64,000 nt of DNA from Lachnospiraceae bacterium (GCA_910575835.1 CAJTGB010000005.1:68413-132412), one strand, 5' to 3'; counted from the stretch's first letter, positions 1 through 8,435 are shown. Made by a program: numbers and translations. Notes: generated by a model from the letters alone, not told the origin.

Positions 1-665
1 TGCTCCGCAGATCTCTTTAACAACCTTTGTTCCAGCATAACCACACAGTATACATACAGTCCTGCTCCGCACAGCACTGCCAAGCAGCAAGGCCCGGCAG
101 TCAGCACAGCTTCTTCCTTGGTCCATCCCCTGATTCCAGTATACAATTCTGTAATGATCTCGACTGCCGCATAAATAAATAAAATGATATACATCAGATA
201 GAGGGCATCCTGATTCTTGAAATCATTCTTTAAAACATGTAGCTTGTGTTCTAATATCTCCATCATTAGTATCTGCACAAGGCTTGCCGCTACTCCGATA
301 CCAGTGATCACCATATCCGAGCAGCTTTCCCGCCCGCCTGCAATAGCCGCTGCATGAGCCGGCAAGAATAATGCACTGAATACGACTGCATGGGCGCAAT
401 ATAACCATAATGTAAAAAAAGCTTTTTTGATCACGCTGCCGCGAAAAAGAATGTAATTAAGCACAAAAGCACAGATTCCGTTATAGAGAAAACTGCCCCA
501 TGACGTAACCGCCAGGGCTAATGCAATATTGATCTGTCCATATAACAAGCTTGCCAGATAAAACCAAAAAGGTGTCCATCGATACTTGCTGCCGAGCATC
601 TTCATGAAAAAACGGCATTGTAATAAAGTAAAGAGAAATCCCCACCCTATATTCCAAGCCTGCAT
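1..665 (-). CDS. Sensor histidine kinase, N-terminal membrane part (runs off left edge)
   Basis: The minus strand is open from an ATG at 665 to the window edge, about 221 residues, beginning MQAWNIGWGFLF. The visible part is almost entirely hydrophobic with about six predicted membrane segments (for example around residues 33-52, 84-104, 150-170 and 190-210). No kinase core is visible because the gene continues outside the window. The ATG lies 2 bp after the stop of the LytTR response regulator, so the two are translationally coupled. A polytopic membrane protein directly after a LytTR regulator is the usual arrangement of AgrC-like sensor kinases, which is the basis for the call. A non-kinase membrane protein cannot be excluded. 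Confidence 0.6.
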   Translation of the reverse strand, partial: MQAWNIGWGFLFTLLQCRFFMKMLGSKYRWTPFWFYLASLLYGQINIALALAVTSWGSFLYNGICAFVLNYILFRGSVIKKAFFTLWLYCAHAVVFSALFLPAHAAAIAGGRESCSDMVITGIGVAASLVQILMMEILEHKLHVLKNDFKNQDALYLMYIILFIYAAVEIITELYTGIRGWTKEEAVLTAGPCCLAVLCGAGLYVYCVVMLEQRLLKRSAE

Positions 666-667
666 AT

Positions 668-1378
668 TCAAAACACATCACCGCTCTCTCTCAAATAATG
701 CAGGAAAGCCACTCCAAACGTTTTATGTCTGCGCTTAGACAATGGAATTTCTTCCTCATTATCCAGCGTGATAGCTCCCTTATCATAACACTGGACATGC
801 CCCAGATTAACAATGTAGCTTCGATGACACCGAAAAAATACTTCCGGGAACTTCGGCGTAAGTTCATCCAGTTTTCCATAAAACGGAATCGCCTCCTCCC
901 CTGTATGCAGATAGATCTTCTTATCCAGAACCTCCAGATATATAATCTCATCGAGCCGTACCCTGCGTACTGATGCACCCTGCCGGATAGCAATAGCATT
1001 CTGACGTTCTTCCCTGTGCAGCGAAACAAGTTTCATAACCACTGATTCCAGCTTCGCCGGTTCCACCGGTTTTACCAAATAATGAAATGCCTGTACGTCA
1101 TATGCCTCAACTGCATACCGCCGATATGCGGTTATAAAAATCAATCGGCTCTCATCTCCGCGCCTGCGCAGTTTTCTTGCTGCCTCAAGACCGCTGATCG
1201 GCTCCATCTCAATATCCAGAAAAAGTATGTCAAATGCACTTCGGGAAAGCAGAGCGCCGGCATTGCCAAATAGCTCCATACGATATTGAACCGAATGCCG
1301 TTCTAATACTTCTCTTACCTGATCGGCCAATTGTTCTAAGAGTATCTTGTCATCCTCACAGACTGCAATTTGAATCAA
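668..1378 (-). CDS. LytTR-family response regulator
   Basis: Two-domain transcription regulator of the LytR/AgrA type. An N-terminal CheY-like receiver (residues 1-115) has the acidic pair in AVCEDDK, the phospho-acceptor Asp in ILFLDIEM, and Thr and Lys positions in FITAY and LVKPVEP. A C-terminal LytTR DNA-binding domain follows, with the typical RCHRSYIVNL stretch. A TTG start at 1378 is chosen because an AAGGAG lies 10 bp upstream and it avoids overlap with the Nudix gene ending at 1380; a longer ATG frame begins at 1399. The gene is cotranscribed with the membrane sensor downstream. Such pairs often control peptide signalling or bacteriocin loci, but the target is not visible here. Confidence 0.9.
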   Translation of the reverse strand: MIQIAVCEDDKILLEQLADQVREVLERHSVQYRMELFGNAGALLSRSAFDILFLDIEMEPISGLEAARKLRRRGDESRLIFITAYRRYAVEAYDVQAFHYLVKPVEPAKLESVVMKLVSLHREERQNAIAIRQGASVRRVRLDEIIYLEVLDKKIYLHTGEEAIPFYGKLDELTPKFPEVFFRCHRSYIVNLGHVQCYDKGAITLDNEEEIPLSKRRHKTFGVAFLHYLRESGDVF

Positions 1379-1379
1379 T

Positions 1380-1892
1380 TTAACTATTCTCCTTCCCATC
1401 CAAGTTCATACTATAAGGCAATTCCATCGGCACCCCGTCAAGCGCCGCATAAACCAACCCGTCATGCCCATCGTACACCAGCTTCAGAGAAAAAAACGCC
1501 CTTTCTTCCGCCAACAGACCAAAAAAGATCTTGTCCCCCTCCCAGATATTCAGATCCTCAATCTCATCTATATCCACCCATTCAAGATCGCCCTCATCGC
1601 AGGGAATCGGCTTCCCCTCGAATCCATCCGCGGTAAACAAGGACATATACTCCGTAACACCGTTTCCCGATACAAAGGTCACAAGCCCTCTGTACCGATA
1701 AGAAGTAAGCGTATAGCCTGTCTCCTCCTTTACTTCCCGCAGCAGACACTCCTCCGGACTCTCATCTGCCTCAAAATGCCCTCCCACGCCGATCCACTTA
1801 TCCTTATTGACATCATTCTTCTTCACCGTCCTGTGCAGCATCAGATATTTGTTGTCACGTTCTATATAACACAGTGTACTTAACTTTGCCAT
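1380..1892 (-). CDS. Nudix hydrolase (MutT-like)
   Basis: A 170-residue Nudix protein with the canonical box GVGGHFEADESPEEC followed by LLREVKEETGY (Gx5Ex7REUxEExGU), which binds the metal and cleaves nucleoside diphosphate derivatives. The N-terminal sequence (AKLSTLCYIERDNKYLMLHR) resembles clostridial proteins annotated as 8-oxo-dGTP diphosphatase; the substrate is not proven by sequence. The start at 1892 is preceded by AGGAG; an in-frame ATG at 1943 lacks a ribosome site and overlaps the promoter. The stop lies 1 bp from the start of the response regulator, so the Nudix gene may head that small operon. Confidence 0.88.
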   Translation of the reverse strand: MAKLSTLCYIERDNKYLMLHRTVKKNDVNKDKWIGVGGHFEADESPEECLLREVKEETGYTLTSYRYRGLVTFVSGNGVTEYMSLFTADGFEGKPIPCDEGDLEWVDIDEIEDLNIWEGDKIFFGLLAEERAFFSLKLVYDGHDGLVYAALDGVPMELPYSMNLDGKENS

Positions 1893-1941
1893 TTTCCCAT
1901 CTCCTGATCTTTCTATCGAATAATTAACAGACATCATCTGC

Positions 1942-1970
1942 ATTATACTATCTCTTAATCAATTGCGCAA
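1942..1970 (-). promoter_or_regulatory. Probable sigma-A promoter for the Nudix/LytTR operon
   Basis: On the minus strand a TATAAT (1942-1947) lies 17 bp from TTGCGC (1965-1970). The -35 box matches only in its first three bases. It sits about 50 bp upstream of the Nudix start. Confidence 0.45.
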
Positions 1971-2078
1971 CTTGGCATATTATCAGTACATTTTCCGCCT
2001 TATATTCATCGATACCAACAGCGACGGAGCCGTTCAGGATATACCGACCGATTAATACTCCTCAATTTTTAAAGAACA

Positions 2079-2087
2079 TGATATAAT
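2079..2087 (+). promoter_or_regulatory. Extended -10 promoter for the pseudouridine synthase gene
   Basis: TGATATAAT (TGn plus a perfect -10 hexamer) lies about 55 bp upstream of the ATG at 2143. No good -35 box is seen, which is common for extended -10 promoters. Confidence 0.5.
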
Positions 2088-2142
2088 AAATCAGGACATG
2101 CTGATTCATATGTTACAATTAGGGTATGTTGGGGGGATCACC

Positions 2143-3045
2143 ATGAATCGAATCATTGATTACACCATAGACCAGGCCAGCAGCGGCCTAAGAGTAGAAC
2201 AATACTTAAGACGGCGCGGTTATTCCGGCCAGAATCTTACAGAGATCAAACGGATGCCCGAGAGCATCCTTGTTAACGGCATTCACTATTATATGCGCCA
2301 GACTCTTGCCGCCGGCGACCATCTCCGTGTACGCATCTGCGAAACCGAATGCTCCGGGAAGATTCCGCCAACGAACCTTCCTCTTGATATCGTGTACGAG
2401 GATGAAGATATCGTTGTGATCAACAAACCTGCCGGTATGCCGATCCACCCTTCAATGAACAATTACACGAATTCCATGGCCAATGCTCTCGCCTGGTACT
2501 ACCGCGAACAGGGCAAGCCTTTTATCTTCCGCTGCTGTAACCGCCTGGACCGCGACACCTCAGGCCTTACCGTTGTTGCCAAGCATCTGGTCAGCGGCAG
2601 CATCCTCTCCGATATGGTCCGCCGGCGCAGGATCCACCGGGAGTATCTTGCCGTCGTGCGCGGGCATCTAACCCCGCAGTCCGGTACGATCAGCGCGCCC
2701 CTTGCAAGGAAACCGGGAACCATCATCGAACGCACCGTAGACTTCGAGCACGGGGAAGCCGCAGTTACTCATTATGCGGTTGTGGATGAACAGAACGGGC
2801 ACAGCCTGGTATCCTTATGCCTGGAAACAGGCCGAACCCATCAGATCCGTATCCATATGAAATACCTTGGTTATCCGCTGATCGGAGACTACCTGTATAA
2901 CCCGGATATGGAATACATAAACAGGCAGGCCCTACATTCTCATAAGCTGTCGTTTGCACATCCAATCACCGGCGATGCAATGGCATTCCATGCCCCTCTG
3001 CCCGAAGATATGAGGCTATCTAACAGTTTCCGCGCATTATATTAA
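2143..3045 (+). CDS. RluA-family pseudouridine synthase
   Basis: A 300-residue RNA-modifying enzyme that isomerises uridine to pseudouridine in rRNA or tRNA. An S4-like N-terminal segment (residues 1-85) precedes the catalytic domain, which contains the signature NRLDRDTSG with the catalytic Asp, the earlier motif EDEDIVVINKPAGMPIHPS, and LETGRTHQIRIHM. The ATG at 2143 follows GGGGGGATCACC; an earlier in-frame ATG at 2098 overlaps the promoter. The specific member (RluA, RluC or RluD type) cannot be assigned. Its 3' end overlaps tail-to-tail by 26 bp with the ferritin-like gene on the other strand. Confidence 0.92.
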   Translation: MNRIIDYTIDQASSGLRVEQYLRRRGYSGQNLTEIKRMPESILVNGIHYYMRQTLAAGDHLRVRICETECSGKIPPTNLPLDIVYEDEDIVVINKPAGMPIHPSMNNYTNSMANALAWYYREQGKPFIFRCCNRLDRDTSGLTVVAKHLVSGSILSDMVRRRRIHREYLAVVRGHLTPQSGTISAPLARKPGTIIERTVDFEHGEAAVTHYAVVDEQNGHSLVSLCLETGRTHQIRIHMKYLGYPLIGDYLYNPDMEYINRQALHSHKLSFAHPITGDAMAFHAPLPEDMRLSNSFRALY

Positions 3046-3568
3046 GCAGCATAATATGATATTCCTCATCCTGAATGATCCTTGCCAGTACCGCATTGAC
3101 ATGACAGTCCTCTATCACCCTCATATGCGCTTCGTACTGGCTGATCGCCGCCCTCTCCGCTTCTATATCTGCCATCAGCATCTTCTGGACATTGCCCGGA
3201 ATATTCAGATATTCCGGCGTCCACATCCTCCGCCTTCCGTTTCTCATCTTCGCTGTGAAATCCACCTGACCGCCCAGCAGGCAGATCAGCTCCCCTAACT
3301 TCTGCAAATGTATCATTTCCGCCATCGCAATACCCAGAAGCGTTTTCGCCGTCCCGCACATTTCAATGGACAGACGGTTTTCATTATTGATATATTGTGT
3401 GATTGCGGACATTTCCGATACAGAACCGCAGTAATCTACGCTGAGAAGGTCTGCATAGGCCCGGTTCCTTTCCTTCACCTGTAACGGCGGATACGGCAGA
3501 TCTGCCATAATAGGCCTGCCTCCCGAAAAATTGCATGTATTGGTCAGCGGACACTTCTTTTCTTCCAT
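3020..3568 (-). CDS. Ferritin-like domain protein
   Basis: A 182-residue protein whose helical region (about residues 55-180) carries repeated ExxH-type metal-ligand patterns: AEMIHLQKL near the middle, and IEAERAAISQYEAH and DEEYHIM near the C-terminus, as in rubrerythrin or ferritin-like four-helix bundles. A short Cys-containing segment (CPLTNTC) is at the N-terminus. The start at 3568 follows GGGAGAGGATTCATCT; the upstream ATG at 3613 has no ribosome site. The role is probably di-iron or other metal redox chemistry or storage. The gene converges on the pseudouridine synthase with overlapping 3' ends. Confidence 0.72.
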   Translation of the reverse strand: MEEKKCPLTNTCNFSGGRPIMADLPYPPLQVKERNRAYADLLSVDYCGSVSEMSAITQYINNENRLSIEMCGTAKTLLGIAMAEMIHLQKLGELICLLGGQVDFTAKMRNGRRRMWTPEYLNIPGNVQKMLMADIEAERAAISQYEAHMRVIEDCHVNAVLARIIQDEEYHIMLLNIMRGNC

Positions 3569-3698
3569 AGATGAATCCTCTCCCGAATCTATCCTTTGCA
3601 ATAGTATATCCATGGGAGAGGATTTGGTGCATATTTAAATAATAACTGTTCAGAAGGGAAAATCCCTGCCTGATACCCTCATAGCTTGAGAGTTGCTA

Positions 3699-4520
3699 TT
3701 AAATATACTTTTTAGCGGTTTCCAAACTTAGGTTGAATTTTTCCTGTACTTTTTCCAGTATCGTCTGAATAGGTACATTCATATCTTTCAGCGTAGATAC
3801 CAGAGCGGTAATGCCTCTCTCCATCTCTTCCTTTCTTCCCTCTTCTCTTCCTTCTTCATATTTCACACGTTCCAACATCTCCATCGTCATATAATCACGC
3901 CTCCATTTCTTGTTTGCTTTTGCCTTCTTAACGGCTTCTTCCAGTCTATCTATGAAATCGTCATCAGTAACCTTAATACCCTTCACATAATCCAAAAACG
4001 CACGTAGTTCTTTACCCACATCATCCATATCACTGTCAGAATTCAAAAAGATTTTTGTTGCCTCATCACCCATAGATAAGTTGTAATCTTCTTTACAAAT
4101 ATTCTCGAATGTATAGATATGTCTTCCTTTCCCATACAAATCAAACGTACAGATAAAAATGATATATGTCTTATTTAACTTCATGTAAGATTTATCACCT
4201 GCTTCTAATAGCTGAAGATCTACCATGCCCTGATAATATCTGCTTCTTTTGGAAAGTTCCTTTGAATCGCTGGCTTGCATCTCAACATTGTAAACAATAT
4301 TTTTATCATCCTTGATATATACATCAAGCCTGATGCCTCTTGACTCCGCCCCTTCTTTGATACTCTTCTGCAATTCTGGATATTCTATACGTTCTATATT
4401 TAAATATGGCAGTATCCTTCGTAATAACTCCTTACATAAATCGGGATTCTGCATAACTTTTCCAAACAAGAAGTCGTTCGAGATATCCAGACTCTCCCAA
4501 TTTGTCTCTGTCATTTTCAA
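3699..4520 (-). CDS. Rpn/PD-(D/E)XK nuclease-family putative transposase
   Basis: Member of the widespread Rpn (recombination-promoting nuclease, formerly transposase_31) and PD-(D/E)XK transposase-like families. Visible hallmarks: the N-terminal NDFLFGKVM motif, RGIRLDVYIKDD followed by YNVEMQAS (the D...ExQ nuclease signature), the RYYQGMVD helix, and a Lys/Glu-rich helical region GREEGRKEEMERG near the C-terminus. A TTG at 4520 has AAGGAAG at good spacing; an ATG two codons later (4514) is the alternative. These genes occur in many paralogous copies in gut Clostridia. This copy lies just outside the ICE, upstream of the scar region. Confidence 0.85.
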   Translation of the reverse strand: MKMTETNWESLDISNDFLFGKVMQNPDLCKELLRRILPYLNIERIEYPELQKSIKEGAESRGIRLDVYIKDDKNIVYNVEMQASDSKELSKRSRYYQGMVDLQLLEAGDKSYMKLNKTYIIFICTFDLYGKGRHIYTFENICKEDYNLSMGDEATKIFLNSDSDMDDVGKELRAFLDYVKGIKVTDDDFIDRLEEAVKKAKANKKWRRDYMTMEMLERVKYEEGREEGRKEEMERGITALVSTLKDMNVPIQTILEKVQEKFNLSLETAKKYI

Positions 4521-4807
4521 TCTTATCACTTCCTTTTCTATATTGTACCATGCCTCCAAAGTATACTCAAACAATTTTCCACACGAGGCAGGGAAATAGA
4601 ACTCTACAGGCTCAGTACACCATACTGCTTTTCAGCAGTAGAAACCCCTTTTTCTCATTTTCCTCCTTTATCAGCAGCCGTTCCTCAATCCATCCATTTG
4701 CATTACCACCTCTACATGTATGCGGCTTCCGATTCCACAATGGCCTCGCTGTATTTTCTCTTTTAGAGCAGGCCTCTTGGCATGATATGCTTTCCTTTCT
4801 TAACCAC
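4521..4807. other. Intergenic region, no convincing gene
   Basis: Between the Rpn gene and the ICE flank. A 65-codon open frame (4612-4809, minus) has unconvincing composition and no match I recognise. Given the homology immediately to the right, part of this stretch may be decayed mobile DNA. Confidence 0.4.
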
Positions 4808-4940
4808 ATTATATTATAAGGGCAGTGATATTCAAAGGTGTAAATAAGATCACAAAAAATAAGCGTACCACTATTTCTAATGATACGCTTATGATTATTT
4901 AGCTATAAGAAAACCAGTGCTTCCCCAAAACTTATGACAG
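4808..4940. repeat. Scar resembling the right end of a related ICE
   Basis: This chromosomal flank repeats, in the same order and orientation, the layout of the ICE right end at 48110-48300. It has a minus-strand promoter (TATAAT 4808-4813, TTGAAT 4830-4835, spacer 16), then a diverged stretch similar to 48135-48154. An identical 49-bp terminator segment (4854-4902 = 48155-48203) comes next, and then a shortened version of the recombinase-tail coding sequence (4903-4940), lacking roughly 55 bp. The simplest reading is the leftover right end of an earlier element at the same site. Capture of host sequence by the ICE is the alternative. Confidence 0.6.
4854..4902 (-). terminator. Terminator downstream of recombinase (identical to 48155-48203)
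   Basis: On the minus strand an 8-bp stem TAAGCGTA/TACGCTTA encloses a 16-nt loop and is followed by TTTTTT. All 49 bp are identical to the copy at 48155-48203. Confidence 0.75.
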
Positions 4941-6777
4941 AAGTCCAGAATGGTTTTCGCCTATTTCTGTGCAATAGCCGCCTGTGCAGAACGTAACTTT
5001 GATAGGCGTTTTTTGCTGTCACACTTATGTTGCTGTAATCCATGCTTAAGACATATGTACGAGGACTTTCGTCCTCATCTTCGTTCCCCTCCTCAATAGT
5101 TGCATTGGCATGATTTTTTCTGCCCTCAACTTTGCAAACAAGTGATTGCGTTTCATTCGGCAGGAAATTCAAATCCCAACGATACCTGCAATTATCTACG
5201 GGAATAATTTGTGAAACAAATTTATCAATTATGCTGTCATCAAGTTTGGGTTTGGAAAAGTCTAACACTTCCCCAAGTACAGCTCCTATTTTCCCTATGT
5301 CAAATTCCATGCCACCCTCGCAATCAGATTGCTCACTCATCCGTGACTTTTCTTCCATATATTTATTAAGTTCCGCTTCGGTCGTATCTTTCAGCGACTT
5401 AAATTCTTCTTTGGTAATTTCCCCATCAGCCCTCATGCTGATAAGATTATCAATCTTATTTTTTAGCCTTGCTATTTTTCCCTCTAACGCCGAAGCTGCG
5501 GCTTGATTGTTCTTGGTATCTGATTGATAATGTTCATTCAAGAGCCTATAAACCTCTAAGATTGCATTCTTACGTTCTTGCTCTGACCAGATGCCCTCGA
5601 AAATCTTCTTAGCCATAATTTCCAATTTCCAATCACCGACCATACGGATGTCACAATAGCCCTCTGTATCAAGACCATTCTTCTCTCGGAAAGCCTTGCT
5701 GCCATTATTGACTTGATTATAGCACTGATACCCGAAAACTTCATCTCCCCTCTTATTAGTTCTCCACTTGTTTTTTCGGAATGTTGAACCACAACTGCAA
5801 CGTAACTTTCTAAGCCATACATCTTGTGTAGATTTCTTTCCATATGTTCTCTCACCTTTGTTTACTATCATTTTTGTTGTCCGTGCCTTGCGTATTTCGC
5901 TGCACTTATTCCAAACTTCCTCTGAAACAATCGGCTCAAAATCCCCCTTGACATACATATATGTTTCTTCATCAAGATTCTTTATCCGCTTCTGTTCCAG
6001 ATAATTATTGCTGAACGATTTCAGATAACAATTATATCCTTTATATGTGGCGTTATGCAGGATGCGTCCGATTTTTGATGCAGACCAGCTCACCTGCCCA
6101 TGCCCATCCTTTCTCCCAAGACGACAGAGTTCTTTTGCAATTTTGGTCTGCCCTGCGCCTTGTAAATACAAATCAAAAATCATTCTTACTGTTTCTGCCT
6201 GTTCCTCATTTATTACATAAGTGCTTCCTACACGGTCATAACCAATGATATTTCCATTTCCATATAAAACACCATTTTCACGGCTGATTTTCTGCCCCGC
6301 CCGAACACGTTCAGAAACTTTACGGCTTTCCTCTTGTGCTAATGTTGCCATTATCGTAAGTCTAAGTTCTCCGTCCCCATCCATTGTCCAAATGTTATCT
6401 TCCACAAAATAGACTTCAATTCCAAGATTTTTCAACTCCCTTGTTGTTACCAGAGTATCAACCGTGTTTCTTGCAAAACGGCAGACTTCACGAGTTACAA
6501 TTAGGTCAAACTTTCCTGCCCTTGCATCTTCAAGCATCCTTAAAAATGCGGGACGTTTTTTCGCTTGTGTCCCTGTTATTCCCTCGTCGATATATTTTTG
6601 AAGGACATTCCAGTTACTGTGCCGTTCCGTCTGGTCATCGTACCACTGTAATTGATTTTCAAGAGCTGCAAGTTGAGCTTCATGCTCTGTTGAAACTCGC
6701 CCATAATATACAACCGTCCGCTCTCTGTTCTTATCTAAAAAAATATAAGGATTATGCCTAGCTGCTATATTTTGCAT
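4903..6777 (-). CDS. Large serine recombinase (ICE integrase)
   Basis: A 624-residue site-specific recombinase. The N-terminal resolvase domain has the catalytic Ser in YYGRVSTEHE (about residue 29) and the conserved Arg-rich stretch VTREVCRFARNTVDTL. A recombinase domain follows (IGYDRVGSTYVINEEQAETV), then a zinc ribbon (LRCSCGSTF...YQCYN...CDIR) and a coiled coil around residues 430-490. The start has AAGGAGG upstream. It presumably excises and integrates the element. The last roughly 35 codons lie on the attachment site; downstream of the core the frame reads only 12 residues before TAG, whereas the ICE right end offers a longer in-frame tail (see 48200-48300). In the circular form the product would be about 645 residues. 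Confidence 0.93.
   Translation of the reverse strand: MQNIAARHNPYIFLDKNRERTVVYYGRVSTEHEAQLAALENQLQWYDDQTERHSNWNVLQKYIDEGITGTQAKKRPAFLRMLEDARAGKFDLIVTREVCRFARNTVDTLVTTRELKNLGIEVYFVEDNIWTMDGDGELRLTIMATLAQEESRKVSERVRAGQKISRENGVLYGNGNIIGYDRVGSTYVINEEQAETVRMIFDLYLQGAGQTKIAKELCRLGRKDGHGQVSWSASKIGRILHNATYKGYNCYLKSFSNNYLEQKRIKNLDEETYMYVKGDFEPIVSEEVWNKCSEIRKARTTKMIVNKGERTYGKKSTQDVWLRKLRCSCGSTFRKNKWRTNKRGDEVFGYQCYNQVNNGSKAFREKNGLDTEGYCDIRMVGDWKLEIMAKKIFEGIWSEQERKNAILEVYRLLNEHYQSDTKNNQAAASALEGKIARLKNKIDNLISMRADGEITKEEFKSLKDTTEAELNKYMEEKSRMSEQSDCEGGMEFDIGKIGAVLGEVLDFSKPKLDDSIIDKFVSQIIPVDNCRYRWDLNFLPNETQSLVCKVEGRKNHANATIEEGNEDEDESPRTYVLSMDYSNISVTAKNAYQSYVLHRRLLHRNRRKPFWTSVISFGEALVFL
4941..4964. repeat. 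attL core direct repeat
   Basis: 24 bp identical to 48301-48324. Outside the identity, homology continues on both sides (about 13 further identical bp on the ICE side), so the exact crossover cannot be placed by eye. Confidence 0.7.
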
Positions 6778-6820
6778 AATGAATTCCTCCTTGCTTTGTT
6801 TTTTATAATCGTACTAAAAA

Positions 6821-6958
6821 TCAAGCCGCTTGTGAAATGTGCAAATTGTAGTGCTTGTAGACATTTATATATGTTTCTTTGTTTACAAGCCCTTTTTCAA
6901 AGAGAAGCTCAATTAATATGGCAGCAACATACTCTTTATCAATCTCAATTTTATCCAT
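6821..6958 (-). CDS. SHOCT-like small protein
   Basis: A 45-residue protein beginning [19 protein letters not shown], with the pattern [19 protein letters not shown] that resembles the short C-terminal oligomerisation (SHOCT) motif. The start at 6958 follows AAAGGAGG; longer frames read through the mazF tail and are unlikely. Its ATG overlaps the mazF stop (ATGGATAA), so the two are coupled. It lies just upstream of the recombinase. Function unknown; a partner or regulator of the recombinase or toxin is possible. Confidence 0.6.
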   Translation of the reverse strand: MDKIEIDKEYVAAILIELLFEKGLVNKETYINVYKHYNLHISQAA

Positions 6959-7319
6959 TCCGATGTCCTCCTTTAATGGAAACGCTGATGGCAAGAGCCT
7001 TGTCAACTCTTGCCATCGCTTCAGCGGGCATCATGCCCATATACTGTTTTAATCTTTTTTTATCTATTGTACGAATTTGTTCAAGCAAAACAATAGATTC
7101 TCTGTCAAGTCCCTCAAAGTTCTTTACTTCGGTGTGTGTCGGCAATTTTGCCTTTGTCTGTGTCCTGCCCGTGATAGCGGCAATGATGACTGTCGGGCTG
7201 TGCCTGTTGCCTATATTATTGGAAATGATAAGTACGGGTCGTGTGCCGCCCTGCTCCGAACCGACAACGGGATTAAGCTCTGCGTAGTAGATGTCGCCAC
7301 GCCTGATTGTTTTTTCCAT
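6951..7319 (-). CDS. PemK/MazF-family toxin-like endoribonuclease
   Basis: A 122-residue protein with the MazF fold signatures: [20 protein letters not shown] at the N-terminus, [18 protein letters not shown], and the [17 protein letters not shown] segment typical of Gram-positive EndoA/MazF. Family members cleave single-stranded RNA at short motifs. The ATG at 7319 has GGAGG 11 bp upstream; an in-frame ATG at 7337 lies too close to that site. No MazE-like antitoxin precedes it; the only coupled gene is the 45-residue SHOCT-like one downstream. It could stabilise the ICE or act in regulation. Confidence 0.88.
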   Translation of the reverse strand: MEKTIRRGDIYYAELNPVVGSEQGGTRPVLIISNNIGNRHSPTVIIAAITGRTQTKAKLPTHTEVKNFEGLDRESIVLLEQIRTIDKKRLKQYMGMMPAEAMARVDKALAISVSIKGGHRNG

Positions 7320-7832
7320 ATTTTTTATAACCTCCATCTGGATTTAGGCAGGAATACCCTGCCTATGTAACAGCCAAATGCAAGGGAGTATTTAAGGTCG
7401 GGAGAGCATAAAACAAGCCCTGTTCCAATAGACCGCCCTGCATCTGGCTTTATGATAAAAGGCATTTTCTATTTGTCCCCGACATCCCGAAAATGCTGAT
7501 GCGTGATTACGCAAGGGAAATCACCAAACGGTCAGCAGCGAACTGACGCCACGGGAGTTGCACCCCAACTGTCGGTCTGACAGAGCCGCCCCCATTGCCT
7601 GCGGCGGATTGGTTACCGCTCGGACTGTGGCTGGACGGGAGTATCATTGTCCTCTTTGTGGGTCTTGGCGAAATCGGGAGCTGCCCGATATTTTCAGTCG
7701 ATATTTTCCGCTTGCCGTCTTTCGGCGGGTCATGGCGTACCGCTGCACACGCTTACGCTTATTACAGCCACAAAGAGAATGTATTTGGTGAATGGATATT
7801 CGGTTGTCAAAGAGCCATCCCGTTTCCGATAT
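7320..7832. other. About 510-bp non-coding stretch between mazF and the sigma-like gene
   Basis: GC-rich region without a convincing gene; several overlapping short frames on both strands lack ribosome sites and recognisable sequence. It contains small inverted repeats such as CTGTC/GACAG near 7570 and ATCGGG/CCCGAT near 7675. It may hold the promoter for mazF-recombinase or structured RNA. Confidence 0.5.
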
Positions 7833-7873
7833 AAAAGAAAACTGGGCAAGAGATTTTTGCCCTCTCACCCAGT
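7833..7873 (-). terminator. Rho-independent terminator after the sigma-like gene
   Basis: On the minus strand GGGCAA/TTGCCC (7844-7862) is nested inside ACTGGG/CCCAGT (7841-7873) and followed by TTTTCTTTT (complement of 7833-7840). It begins about 30 bp after the stop at 7902. Confidence 0.7.
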
Positions 7874-7901
7874 AGCCGATGGGAGAGTGCGATTTTGGAC
7901 A

Positions 7902-8330
7902 CTATCCCAAAAGTTTTTTAATTTTTTTCTTAAACCTGTTCAAACGCTTGTAAATGACTTCCTTGTTTAAACTCAATTCCACTGAAATTTCAGTGACTGA
8001 AAAGCCCTGCGTCCTCATCAGCAACGCTTGGAGAGTGAGCTTGTCCAACTGATGCAGCTCTTGATACAGCACTGCATTTTCAATGCTGTCCAAAAATTCC
8101 TCAACCGTTTTTACTTCGGGCTGTGCTGTGTCCTCTGCCACTTCCTCAAGATATGTACCCGCATCCTGCAATTTCTCATAGTACCGTCTGTCGGAATTGA
8201 ATATCGCCCAATCATGGACACGGAGCTTTTCAATATCGCCCTCGCTGACACCCAAGCTCCTAAGCTGCTTTTCCTCGGCTTCTTTCCATATTCGCCATTT
8301 TCTTTCTTCTCTGGCTTTGTTGTACGCCAT
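7902..8330 (-). CDS. Sigma-70 region 4-like regulator
   Basis: A 142-residue protein with a highly charged N-terminus and a C-terminal helix-turn-helix resembling sigma-factor region 4 (ALLMRTQGFSVTEISVELSLNKEVIYKRLNRFKKKIKK). Such sigma-like proteins are conserved in Tn916/Tn1549-type elements, where they are thought to regulate excision or transfer transcription. The ATG follows GGAGGTAACGGATT. It is preceded by a leader with an intrinsic terminator (8436-8475), implying attenuation of its own expression, and followed by a second terminator. Confidence 0.8.
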   Translation of the reverse strand: MAYNKAREERKWRIWKEAEEKQLRSLGVSEGDIEKLRVHDWAIFNSDRRYYEKLQDAGTYLEEVAEDTAQPEVKTVEEFLDSIENAVLYQELHQLDKLTLQALLMRTQGFSVTEISVELSLNKEVIYKRLNRFKKKIKKLLG

Positions 8331-8435
8331 AATCCGTTACCTCCAATCTGAATTTTTTTGAAAATCCAGATTGAAAGGCGGAGAACGGCATCCCACGCCA
8401 GAAACAGCCCTGCGGCGTATTCCGACAAAAAACGA

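Noticed and set aside
4612-4809. 65-codon frame left of the ICE
   Set aside because: No recognisable domain and odd composition; more likely decayed intergenic DNA.
4854-4902. The 49-bp identical terminators as the recombination crossover site
   Set aside because: Serine recombinases normally share only a short core. The 24-bp repeat over the ppdK stop and the in-frame recombinase tail favour crossover there, but this is not excluded.
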